Under the pieces are notes generated by a model, which did not search any database, was not told the DNA's origin, and was given only the letters and a program-made list of their open reading frames with translations. DNA of 64,000 nt from Pseudonocardiaceae bacterium YIM PH 21723 (lineage in GTDB: Bacteria > Actinomycetota > Actinomycetes > Mycobacteriales > Pseudonocardiaceae), in the NCBI GenBank assembly GCA_003600225.1, contig QZFT01000019.1, positions 62,001 through 126,000 on the forward strand, given 5' to 3'. A program made the position numbers and the translations under genes. Below, one piece after another: positions 7,613 to 15,115 of this stretch. The stretch's first letter is position 1. Each line of letters starts with the position of its first letter.

Positions 7613-8842
7613 ATGAGCGTAGAGATCAGGGCAGGCCACGCCGGTTCGGACGGAGTTCCGGATTTACCACCAGAGGTGGTGCTCGAGCGTGCCGTGGCCA
7701 ATGCGGAGAAGGTGCTCAGCCGCCGCTTCGGTGCAACCGTCAGGCTGGCCGATCCGGTACCGCTGAGCACTCAGCCGACCCCGGAGGGCCAGCGTGCGGT
7801 GATCGCCCGGGTCCGGGTGGCGGTCAGCCCGTTCTCCCATCCGAAGACCCTGGTGATCAAACGTTACCGGCGGGAGGTGCCGCCGAGCCGGTTCGCCCTG
7901 GAGGCGGCCGCCAGGCAGCTGTCCACCGCCCTCGCGGGCAACCTGCGGGTCAGTCCGGAACTCGTCGGCCACGACGCCGCCGCGCGGCTGCTCGTGCTGG
8001 AGGACCTGGGCCGCGCGCCCACCCTCGCCGACCGGCTGCTCGGCTCCGACCACCGGGCGGCGGAGAGCGCGCTGCTGGGCTGGGCGCGGGCGCTCGGCCG
8101 GATGCACGTGACGACGGCGTCCCGGGAAGCCGACTTCGAGGCCTTGCTGCGGCGGTTCGGGCAGCAGGTGTGGCGGGATCCGGCGGAGATCGCGGTCAAC
8201 CGCGCCGTGCGTGAGGTCCCCGATCTACTGCACGCCGAGCTCGGTATCGACCCGAGACCGGTCATCCAGGAGTACGCCGAGCGGGCCGCGCTGGACGTGC
8301 TGGGCAGCCAGTTCCGCGCGCTGTCCGCCGCCGGCCGCTGCCCGGACGACTGCCTGGTGACCAGCAAGGGCGTCCGGTTCCTGGACTTCGACGGCGCCTG
8401 CGTGCGCAGCGTGCTGCTGGACGCCGCCTACCTGCGCAGCCCGTTCCCGGGCTGCTGGTGCACGTTCGCCCTGCCGACCGGCATGTCCGAGGCGATGCTC
8501 GCCGCCTGGCGCAGCGAGGTCACCGCGGTGTGGCCGGAGCTGTCCGACGACACGGTGCTGGACCGGCTGCTGCTCCAGGCCCAGTTGCTGTGGGTGTGGC
8601 GGTCCACCTGGGCCTGCCTCGCCCAGCTGGCGCAGGACAACTGGCCCACCGACACCCACCTGCACCTGCCCGCCCCCCGGCGGGCGAACGCCCTGGCCGC
8701 CCGCTGGCAGCGGCTCATGGAGGACGCCGGCAGAGCGGGCGATGCCACCGTTGTCGAGCACTGCGCGGGCGTGGTGAAAGCCCTCGGTGACCGTTTCGGT
8801 GCAAGCACGCTCACGCACGAGCTCTATCCCGCGTTTCGATAG
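7613..8842 (+). CDS. Aminoglycoside phosphotransferase-fold (APH/choline kinase-like) protein
   Basis: 409 residues from ATG 7613. The N-terminal lobe contains a candidate nucleotide-binding Lys (KTLVIKRYRR) and the hinge-like LLVLEDLG segment; the C-lobe has VRFLDFDGACVRSVLLDAAYL, similar to the metal-binding DFDxA segment of APH kinases. The canonical HGDxHxxN catalytic loop is not visible; the position is occupied by RCPDDCLVTSKG, with DD in place. This may make it a divergent kinase or a pseudokinase. Followed after 83 bp by the SGNH hydrolase gene in the same direction. Confidence 0.6.
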   Translation: MSVEIRAGHAGSDGVPDLPPEVVLERAVANAEKVLSRRFGATVRLADPVPLSTQPTPEGQRAVIARVRVAVSPFSHPKTLVIKRYRREVPPSRFALEAAARQLSTALAGNLRVSPELVGHDAAARLLVLEDLGRAPTLADRLLGSDHRAAESALLGWARALGRMHVTTASREADFEALLRRFGQQVWRDPAEIAVNRAVREVPDLLHAELGIDPRPVIQEYAERAALDVLGSQFRALSAAGRCPDDCLVTSKGVRFLDFDGACVRSVLLDAAYLRSPFPGCWCTFALPTGMSEAMLAAWRSEVTAVWPELSDDTVLDRLLLQAQLLWVWRSTWACLAQLAQDNWPTDTHLHLPAPRRANALAARWQRLMEDAGRAGDATVVEHCAGVVKALGDRFGASTLTHELYPAFR

Positions 8843-8925
8843 GTCCTTGGGATTACCAGCACGAACAGTTCCCCCATCCGTCTCCGGGCCGTCACCCCAA
8901 CCTCACCCGGTTCCCGCACTCACGC

Positions 8926-9807
8926 GTGATCGTGGTCCGTGTGACCGCGCAGACGATCGCGCTCGCCGCGGATAGCCAGCCGGGGCGAGTTGTACGCACA
9001 CTGGTCGCCTTGGGCGACTCCACCACGGTCGGTATCGGCGATCCAGTGGCCGGGGGGCGGTGGCGTGGCTTCGGCCCCATTCTCCAGCAGGCGCTGGGGG
9101 AGCGGGGACAGGTCCGGCTCGCCAACCTGTCCTACACCGGCGCCCGGATGGCCGACGTCCGGCGCAAGCAGCTCTCCCAGGCACTGCGGTTGCGTCCGCA
9201 GGCCGTGGTGCTGGTCGTCGGGATGAACGACACGCTGCGCTCGGACTTCGATCCGGTCCAGCTGCACGACGACCTGGACGCCATTGTGGGTGAGCTGATG
9301 GCGGCCGGCGCCGTGGTGGTGACCGCGCGGTACCACGATCACGCGAAGGTCTTCCAGCTTCCCGGTGCGCTGCGCCGGGTGCTGCGGTCCCGGATCGACG
9401 AGCTGAACCGGATCACCGACACGGTGACCGCCCGGCACGGCTCCCAGGTACTGGATCTGGACGCGATGCCCGGGGCCTACGAGCGCACCGCGTGGAGCGC
9501 CGATCGGCTGCACCCGTCCGAGTACGGGCACCGGATGCTGGCCCAGGGTTTCGCCGAGAAGCTGCGTGCGGGTGGCTGTGCGGTGCCTCACGAAGTGGTG
9601 ATGGAGTGCTCCGGTGGAGTGCCGATCAAACCGATCCACATCGTGCTCTGGATGATCTTCAAAGGCATCCCGTGGCTCTTCCGCCGGGGCAGCGACCTGC
9701 TGCCATACGCAGCCAGGATCATCGTCCGTGACTGGATCTACGGCGGGCCCGCGCCGGTGGGCAGCCACCGGCCGAAACTGCGTGTGGTGAGGGATCGTCG
9801 CCGATAA
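8926..9807 (+). CDS. SGNH/GDSL-family hydrolase
   Basis: 293 residues from GTG 8926. Block I GDSTTVGIGDP gives the nucleophile Ser, block III is GMND, and the C-terminal catalytic Asp-His dyad lies in SADRLHPSEYGH, so all catalytic blocks are present for an esterase or lipase. No signal peptide is apparent. After the catalytic domain comes a 60-residue tail (IHIVLWMIFKGIPWLF...) that is hydrophobic to amphipathic and rich in Trp and Arg, which may associate with the membrane. It lies directly upstream of the GNAT-like triplet, which has comparable tails. Confidence 0.85.
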   Translation: MIVVRVTAQTIALAADSQPGRVVRTLVALGDSTTVGIGDPVAGGRWRGFGPILQQALGERGQVRLANLSYTGARMADVRRKQLSQALRLRPQAVVLVVGMNDTLRSDFDPVQLHDDLDAIVGELMAAGAVVVTARYHDHAKVFQLPGALRRVLRSRIDELNRITDTVTARHGSQVLDLDAMPGAYERTAWSADRLHPSEYGHRMLAQGFAEKLRAGGCAVPHEVVMECSGGVPIKPIHIVLWMIFKGIPWLFRRGSDLLPYAARIIVRDWIYGGPAPVGSHRPKLRVVRDRRR

Positions 9808-9910
9808 TCGGACGGGGACCCGTTCGGCCTATTCATTCTAAGAGAATCACAGTATCGTCTCCGATGTATTACCTCATTAGGGTGCCCCTCTCACTGCCTA
9901 GTGACGGGAA

Positions 9911-10747
9911 GTGACGACGATGACGCTGCTCAGGCCGCCATTGGCCTTGGAAACTATGGATGTGCGACCTGCGCAACACTCGATAGTGCGAGGTTGCCGT
10001 GCGCTCATCTGGAGTAAGCCGAGCGCCTTGTCTGCCTCCGATCGGCGGACGCTGTTCGACACGCTGGTCAGCGTGTCGACTGAGGCATTCGGCGCAGACT
10101 CCACCCGCTTCTGGGACTACCGGGAGTCGCGTGGATTCTTCGACCAGATCTCCACGTTCGCCCTCGTGGTGGATCCTGACTACCGGGTGATCGGCTGGAG
10201 TGGCTTCCACCGGCGCAGCATCGACGGGCACAGCTACACCTACTTCGATTCGTCCGGGATCATCCCCAGCTATCAGGGCAAGGGCATCCTCTCCAGGCTG
10301 TCCAGCCGGTTCATGGCCGGCGAGATCCTGGGCCGGAACCCGCTGTACCGCAGGCACCTGGTGTTCCGCACCAGGAATCCCGTGCTGTACCTGGGTTTCA
10401 CCGGAGTGGTCGGGGCGAAGCGCACCTACCCGAAGCTGAACGGCGCGCAGCCGGACCGGGTGGTCAGCATCGCCAGCGATGTGGCCGCCTGGCTGGAACA
10501 GCTGGACCTGCTGGACCCGGTGACGCTGAAGATCAAGAACGCCTACGCCGTCATCCCCGGCATGTACGGGGAGGAGCCGCTCAGTGGCAACAAGGAGCTC
10601 GACGAGCACTTCGCCACCCAGCTCGGCCCGGACGACGCCTACGTCATGGTGATCGAGGGCAACAGCCTGGTGCTGTTGAACTACATCATCAAGACGGCGG
10701 TCAGGGGCCTGGTCGCCAAGGTGCGGAAGTCCAGTAACCGACGGTAA
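9911..10747 (+). CDS. GNAT-like protein, first of three tandem paralogues
   Basis: 278 residues; GTG 9911, or ATG 9920 as an alternative. The middle contains a GNAT motif A-like segment, SSGIIPSYQGKGILSRLSSRF, with the QxxG turn that binds the acyl-CoA pyrophosphate. It shares with the next two proteins the blocks ALxAxDRxxxxxxL, VIGWSGFHRR, Y/IYxDSSxxLPxxQ, RTRNPVxY and IKNAY, plus a C-terminal amphipathic basic segment. It should be an acyl- or acetyltransferase, perhaps peripheral at the membrane; substrate unknown. The 100-bp upstream region is AT-richer than its surroundings and presumably holds the promoter. Confidence 0.6.
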   Translation: MTTMTLLRPPLALETMDVRPAQHSIVRGCRALIWSKPSALSASDRRTLFDTLVSVSTEAFGADSTRFWDYRESRGFFDQISTFALVVDPDYRVIGWSGFHRRSIDGHSYTYFDSSGIIPSYQGKGILSRLSSRFMAGEILGRNPLYRRHLVFRTRNPVLYLGFTGVVGAKRTYPKLNGAQPDRVVSIASDVAAWLEQLDLLDPVTLKIKNAYAVIPGMYGEEPLSGNKELDEHFATQLGPDDAYVMVIEGNSLVLLNYIIKTAVRGLVAKVRKSSNRR

Positions 10748-10833
10748 CCGAAAATCAGCTGATCGGACCGCTTCCCCGGCGGGCCCCAGCGGGTTGATCC
10801 TTCCACGCGGTAAAGCCGCTTGGAGGGATCGCC

Positions 10834-11694
10834 ATGACCGCTGTCACGCTGACCGACGCCGAACTGAGTCGATTCACCGCCAAGCCCGCCCGCAGTGGGC
10901 TTCGCGGTGGATTCAGCGCGGTGACCTGGACCAACGCCGCACAACTGACCGAGGCCGAACGCGACCGGCTGGATGAGGTCATGATCCGGCTGCAGAGCCG
11001 CGTCTACGACGGGGACGCCACTGAGGTCTGGCGGCAACGCCGGGCCGACGGCTTCTTCGACCTGGTGTCCAAGTTCCACCTGATCCGCACCCCCGCCGCC
11101 GAGGTGATCGGCTGGATGAGCCTGGTCCGCCGCAGGCTCGCGGGCGCGCACGTGATCTACCTGGATTCCACCGGCATGCTGCCCGAGTACCAGCGCTCCG
11201 GCCGGATCTACGCGCTCCACGTGCGGGACCTGGTCGGCGAGATGGCGCGTAACTGGCATCGGATGATCTATCTGTCCATGCGCACCCGCAATCCCGTGGT
11301 GTACAAGGAATATCTGCGTGGTTCCGGAGGACTGGGCTTCTTCCCGATGCCGGAGCGACCGGTGCCGGACCGGGTCCGTGCGGTGGCCGCCGAGCTCGCC
11401 GTCGCGCTCGGGCAGCGGGAGCGACTCGACGAGGCCACCCTGGTGATCAAGGATGCCTATCAGGACGAGTTGCGATCCGGTCGGGAAACCCCGGAATCCG
11501 GCGATCCGGTCATTGACGGATTCTTCGCCGGCCACCTCGGTCCGGGTGATGCCTATCTCATTTTCCTGGAGGCGACCTTGCCGCGAATGATCGGATTCCT
11601 TATTCGGGACGTAAAAACTTTGTATGGTCGTATGCGCAGGGCAACAAATGCGACTAAGAAAGTAAGAAATGACGCACCCAAAAGGGTGAATTAG
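10834..11694 (+). CDS. GNAT-like protein, second of three tandem paralogues
   Basis: 286 residues from ATG 10834 with TTGGAGG upstream. The shared core is present: EVIGWMSLVRRRL, YLDSTGMLPEYQRSGRIYAL (GNAT motif A, QxxG), RTRNPVVYKEYLRG and VIKDAY. The C-terminus ends in a hydrophobic stretch (MIGFLIRDVKTLYG) followed by a strongly basic tail. Divergence from its neighbours is large, so the duplication is old. The gene is separated from both neighbours by about 80 bp, so it may have its own ribosome-binding and promoter signals. The function is unknown beyond a likely acyl-CoA-dependent transferase fold. Confidence 0.6.
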   Translation: MTAVTLTDAELSRFTAKPARSGLRGGFSAVTWTNAAQLTEAERDRLDEVMIRLQSRVYDGDATEVWRQRRADGFFDLVSKFHLIRTPAAEVIGWMSLVRRRLAGAHVIYLDSTGMLPEYQRSGRIYALHVRDLVGEMARNWHRMIYLSMRTRNPVVYKEYLRGSGGLGFFPMPERPVPDRVRAVAAELAVALGQRERLDEATLVIKDAYQDELRSGRETPESGDPVIDGFFAGHLGPGDAYLIFLEATLPRMIGFLIRDVKTLYGRMRRATNATKKVRNDAPKRVN

Positions 11695-11771
11695 ATGTCA
11701 GCTGGATAACTTCCAGCTCCCTACTATGGCGCCCCATCGTTCAAGCTCAGCTTGAGCCAGATGGAGGAACC

Positions 11772-12614
11772 ATGACGGGCGTGTTGAAGGGTGCCGATCT
11801 TCGGCAGTTCTCTTCGCGGCCGACGGTGAGACGGTTGCGCGAGGGTTACCGCATCTTTGTTTTCCGGGAACCGTCCGCGCTGTCCGCCGCTGATCGCGAC
11901 AAGATCTACAACTTCCTGACCGAGGCCGCGACCAAGGTCTTCGGTGCGGACAAGGTGCCGTACTGGAGCAGCAAGCGGGACAACGACTTCTTCTCTCACG
12001 TGTCGGTGTTCGGGCTGGTCGTGGCGCCGGACGACGCCGTGTGCGGCTGGAGTGGATTCCACCGCAAGCGGTTCGCCGGACAACATGTGATCTATGCCGA
12101 CTCCAGCGCCCTGCTGCCGGAGCATCAGAGCAAGGGCGTGGCCATGCGAATGGCCAATGTGTTGTACCTGGAGGAATTCCTTCGGCGTCATCTGCATCAC
12201 ACGATGTGGATGGTGGCGCGCACCCAGAGCCCGATGATCCATTCGGGTCTCACCCGCAGTGGTGGGCCGGACAACGTCTATCCGCAACCCGGAAAGCCGG
12301 TGCCGGCGAAAATTCAGCGGATTGGTCAGGCCGTGGCCGATTGGCTGGGGCAGGGCGCCGCATTCGAGCCCGGACTCATGCGCATCAATGACGCCTATGG
12401 GTCCACGACGGGCACCTATAAGCAACGTCCCGTGGCCGATGTCACGGAGATCAATGACTATTTCGCCGAGTACATCGGCGCGGATCAGGCGCTCATTGTG
12501 GTGTGCCGGATCAACCTGGTCGTCGCCGGTTCGTACTGGTTCAAACGGTCCGCCAGAAAATGGTGGGAACGGCTTACCGGTGCGAGCGGTATCACGCCTG
12601 CCAACGTATCGTAG
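11772..12614 (+). CDS. GNAT-like protein, third of three tandem paralogues
   Basis: 280 residues from ATG 11772, with TGGAGG seven bases upstream. It is closest in layout to the first copy (FREPSALSAADRDKIYNFL against WSKPSALSASDRRTLFDTL; CGWSGFHRKRF against IGWSGFHRRSI). Motif A is DSSALLPEHQSKGVAMRM. The C-terminus is hydrophobic then basic (YWFKRSARKWWERL). The class V aminotransferase gene starts four bases after its stop, so the two are probably co-translated. The family looks like GNAT but is much longer than a simple acetyltransferase, with an extra C-terminal region of about 120 residues. Confidence 0.6.
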   Translation: MTGVLKGADLRQFSSRPTVRRLREGYRIFVFREPSALSAADRDKIYNFLTEAATKVFGADKVPYWSSKRDNDFFSHVSVFGLVVAPDDAVCGWSGFHRKRFAGQHVIYADSSALLPEHQSKGVAMRMANVLYLEEFLRRHLHHTMWMVARTQSPMIHSGLTRSGGPDNVYPQPGKPVPAKIQRIGQAVADWLGQGAAFEPGLMRINDAYGSTTGTYKQRPVADVTEINDYFAEYIGADQALIVVCRINLVVAGSYWFKRSARKWWERLTGASGITPANVS

Positions 12615-12618
12615 GGCC

Positions 12619-13716
12619 GTGGCATTGACTGATCGCGTTCTGTTGGGCCCCGGACCGGGCAATCCCTACCCGGAGGCGACGGCCGGCCTGGCCGCCCCGC
12701 TTCTCGGGCATCTCGATCCTGAATTCCTGCGGATCATGGACGAGAGCTGTGACGGGCTGCGCACGGTCTGGGGCACCACGAACCGGCGGACGCTCCCGCT
12801 GTCCGGTACCGGTTCCCTGGGCATGGAGGCTGCGTTCTCCAACACCGTCCGCCAGGGCGATGTGGTGGTGGTCGCGGTGAACGGCCTCTTCGGCAAGCGG
12901 ATGTGCGAGGTCGCCTCGCGGTACGGCGCCGAGGTGATCCCGGTGGAGCACCGGTGGGGCACCCCGGTGGACACCCAGCGTGTCCTCGAAGCCCACCCGG
13001 CGCCCGCCATCGTCGGTGCGGTGCACGCGGAGACCTCCACCGGTGTACGCAGCGACATCGCCGAGCTGGGCGCCGCACTGCGCGCCCGCGGCGACGACAC
13101 GCTGCTGCTGGCCGACTGCGTCACCTCGATCGCGGGTGAGCCCATCGACCTGGACGGCTGGCAGGTGGACCTGGCCTACGCGGGCACGCAGAAGTGTCTC
13201 GGCGTACCACCGGGTCTGGCCCCGTTCACCATCTCCGAGCGCGCCTGGGAGCGCCGGGTGCAGCGGCCGCCGGTCTGGTACCTGGACCTCGGCCTGCTCG
13301 GCGATTACCTGGGCAGTGGTTCCGGCGGCGGCCGGACCTACCACCACACCGCGCCCACCGCGATGGTGGCCGGTCTGCACGCCGCGCTGGGCCGGATCCT
13401 GGACGAGGGTCTGCCGCAGGTCTTCGACCGGCATGTCGAAGCGGGCACCGCACTGCGTGAGGGGCTGGCCGAGCTCGGCCTGGAACTGTTCGCGCAGGAG
13501 GGTCACCGGCTGTCGCAGCTGACCACGGTCAAGGTGCCGGACGGGGTGGACTCGGCGAAGGTCCGCGCCCAGCTGCTGAACGCCTACAACATCGAGATCG
13601 GCGCGGGCGCCGGCGAGTTCGCCGCCACGGTGTGGCGGATCGGCCTGATGGGGCACAACGCCCGTCTCGGCCGGGTCGCGCAGCTGCTCGGCGCCCTGCG
13701 CGCCATCTTGCGCTAG
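12619..13716 (+). CDS. Class V PLP aminotransferase (alanine-glyoxylate / serine-pyruvate type)
   Basis: 365 residues from GTG 12619, four bases after the preceding stop. Signature features are LLGPGPGNPYPEA at the N-terminus, the cofactor Asp in LLLADCVTSIAGEPID, and the PLP Lys in YAGTQKCLGVPPG; the C-terminal VWRIGLMGHNA segment is typical of serine-pyruvate/alanine-glyoxylate transaminases. It should transfer the amino group of alanine or serine to glyoxylate in the cytoplasm. The link to the GNAT-like triplet is by spacing only. The long open frame upstream in this frame runs through the GNAT gene and is not coding. Confidence 0.88.
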   Translation: MALTDRVLLGPGPGNPYPEATAGLAAPLLGHLDPEFLRIMDESCDGLRTVWGTTNRRTLPLSGTGSLGMEAAFSNTVRQGDVVVVAVNGLFGKRMCEVASRYGAEVIPVEHRWGTPVDTQRVLEAHPAPAIVGAVHAETSTGVRSDIAELGAALRARGDDTLLLADCVTSIAGEPIDLDGWQVDLAYAGTQKCLGVPPGLAPFTISERAWERRVQRPPVWYLDLGLLGDYLGSGSGGGRTYHHTAPTAMVAGLHAALGRILDEGLPQVFDRHVEAGTALREGLAELGLELFAQEGHRLSQLTTVKVPDGVDSAKVRAQLLNAYNIEIGAGAGEFAATVWRIGLMGHNARLGRVAQLLGALRAILR

Positions 13717-14012
13717 CCGCAGTGATTCCGAAGTTGGCGATGTTCGCGGCGAGGAACGAGCCCCGAACATCGCCGGCTTCGGGACACTTTGTGGATGTGA
13801 ACCATTTCCTGGTCCGGCACGAAGGTACGTGAGACGGCGTACTCCCTGATTCCATTGGGTAACGCAGGAGTGACTGTCATGTGCCTCCTGTGTAACCAGA
13901 ATGGGTGAACGTGTGGCCTGGGTCACAGCTTCGCTGGAGAATGAACTCGTATCGATACCTTGAGCGTTAGAGGGACGTAATCCCAGTCAGGACCGAGGAG
14001 GGGGAGGGTGGC
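13717..14012. other. Intergenic region with repeat hairpin and presumed promoter
   Basis: After the hairpin at 13728-13782 there are about 230 bp without a plausible gene, somewhat AT-richer than the surroundings. It leads to a strong Shine-Dalgarno (GAGGAGGGGGAGG) before the small secreted protein gene. Confidence 0.45.
13728..13782. repeat. Long hairpin, copy 1 of the CCGAAGTTGGCGATGTTCG family
   Basis: CCGAAGTTGGCGATGTTCG pairs with CGAACATCGCCGGCTTCGG across a loop containing GCGAGGAACGAGCC. It starts 12 bp after the aminotransferase stop. The same sequence recurs at 43684-43732 and 48200-48252 in this window. It probably acts as a factor-independent terminator, but the shared sequence marks it as a dispersed repeat. 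Confidence 0.75.
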
Positions 14013-14399
14013 ATGCATCGCGTGATCGCGACCTTTCTGGCCGTCCTGTTCTCCTTCTTCCTCTCTCCCGGCCTGGCCGCCGCCGTTCCGGTGAACCCGG
14101 GCTCCCCGGTGATGGCCGTGCCTGTCGACGAGTCGCTCGTCAGCGAGCTGTCCTACATCGACGAGACCTGCGGGGAGCACTGGAACCCCAAGGATCGTCC
14201 GCAGCCGCCGATCGCTCCCACCTTCTCGATCGTCAAGCAGATGCGCCGGGATCTGTCCACCCAGCCGCCGGTGATGCTGGCTCCACTGTGGACAGAACCG
14301 ATCATGGTCACCCTGCCGAACTGTCCCGTCGCCCGGTTGGCGATGGGTGACGGACGGGACGACCCCGACCTCGCCGAACTCCAGGTGTTACGCCGCTGA
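14013..14399 (+). CDS. Small secreted protein, unknown function
   Basis: 128 residues from ATG 14013, preceded by a strong purine-rich Shine-Dalgarno. Residues 1-25 are a clear Sec signal peptide (MHRVIATFLAVLFSFFLSPG...AAA-VP). The mature part of about 100 residues is Pro-rich, has two cysteines (ETCGEHW and LPNCPVA) that could form a disulfide, and no repeat or anchor. I do not recognise a family. It precedes the carbonic anhydrase gene by about 60 bp in the same direction, but co-transcription is not established. Confidence 0.65.
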   Translation: MHRVIATFLAVLFSFFLSPGLAAAVPVNPGSPVMAVPVDESLVSELSYIDETCGEHWNPKDRPQPPIAPTFSIVKQMRRDLSTQPPVMLAPLWTEPIMVTLPNCPVARLAMGDGRDDPDLAELQVLRR

Positions 14400-14461
14400 T
14401 CGGCATCGGTTTCTCCGATGTCCAGTACCAAACACCTACACGAGTGGCGAGGCGACTACCC

Positions 14462-15088
14462 GTGAAGTTCACGCATATGCAAGAAGCGGCCCGACGTTTC
14501 CACATCGGCCGGGACAGCGACACCGCGGCGGCACTGGCCGCCGGTCAGCAACCGACCACCATGTTCATCACCTGCTCCGATTCCCGCATCGTGCCCTCGC
14601 AGTTGCTGGGCACCGAGCCGGGCCAGCTGTTCGAGCTGCGCACGGCGGGCAACATCGTGCCGCCCTACCTGGCGGACGGTGCGGCGGGTGAGGCCGCGAC
14701 CATCGAGTACGCGGTGCAGGTCCTCCAGGTCGAGGACATCGTGGTCTGCGGTCATTCCCACTGTGGCGCGGTGGGAGCCCTCACCAAGCTCACCCATGGC
14801 GGCGAGGCCCTGAGCGGCCTGCCGTCCGTGCGGCGCTGGCTGGAGACCACCGAAAGCAGTGGTCCCGCATCCGCGCTGACCCGTCAATCGTTGCGCGGAC
14901 AGGAACACGGGTCCGCGCTGCAGGACGAAGGCCGGCAGCACGTGGTCGCTCAGCTGGACCGGCTGAGCGAGTATCCCTTCATCGCCGAGCGTGTCGCAGC
15001 AGGGTCGCTGACCATGCACGGCTGGTTCTACGAAGTCGACAGCGGTGCCGTCTGGACGCGGGGTCCAGAGGCTTTCGTCCGACTCTGA
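14462..15088 (+). CDS. Beta-class carbonic anhydrase
   Basis: 208 residues from GTG 14462, chosen for the GCGAGG upstream; an earlier GTG at 14444 would add six residues. The zinc ligands and catalytic dyad are all present: C38-S-D40-S-R42, H98 and C101 (CGHSHCGAV). It interconverts CO2 and bicarbonate in the cytoplasm. The next gene, 27 bp downstream, encodes a SulP transporter. This pairing is known for bicarbonate-transporting SulP proteins and suggests the two work together in bicarbonate supply or pH balance. Confidence 0.93.
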   Translation: MKFTHMQEAARRFHIGRDSDTAAALAAGQQPTTMFITCSDSRIVPSQLLGTEPGQLFELRTAGNIVPPYLADGAAGEAATIEYAVQVLQVEDIVVCGHSHCGAVGALTKLTHGGEALSGLPSVRRWLETTESSGPASALTRQSLRGQEHGSALQDEGRQHVVAQLDRLSEYPFIAERVAAGSLTMHGWFYEVDSGAVWTRGPEAFVRL

Positions 15089-15115
15089 TACTCGATTTTC
15101 CTTCAGGAGCCTGAC

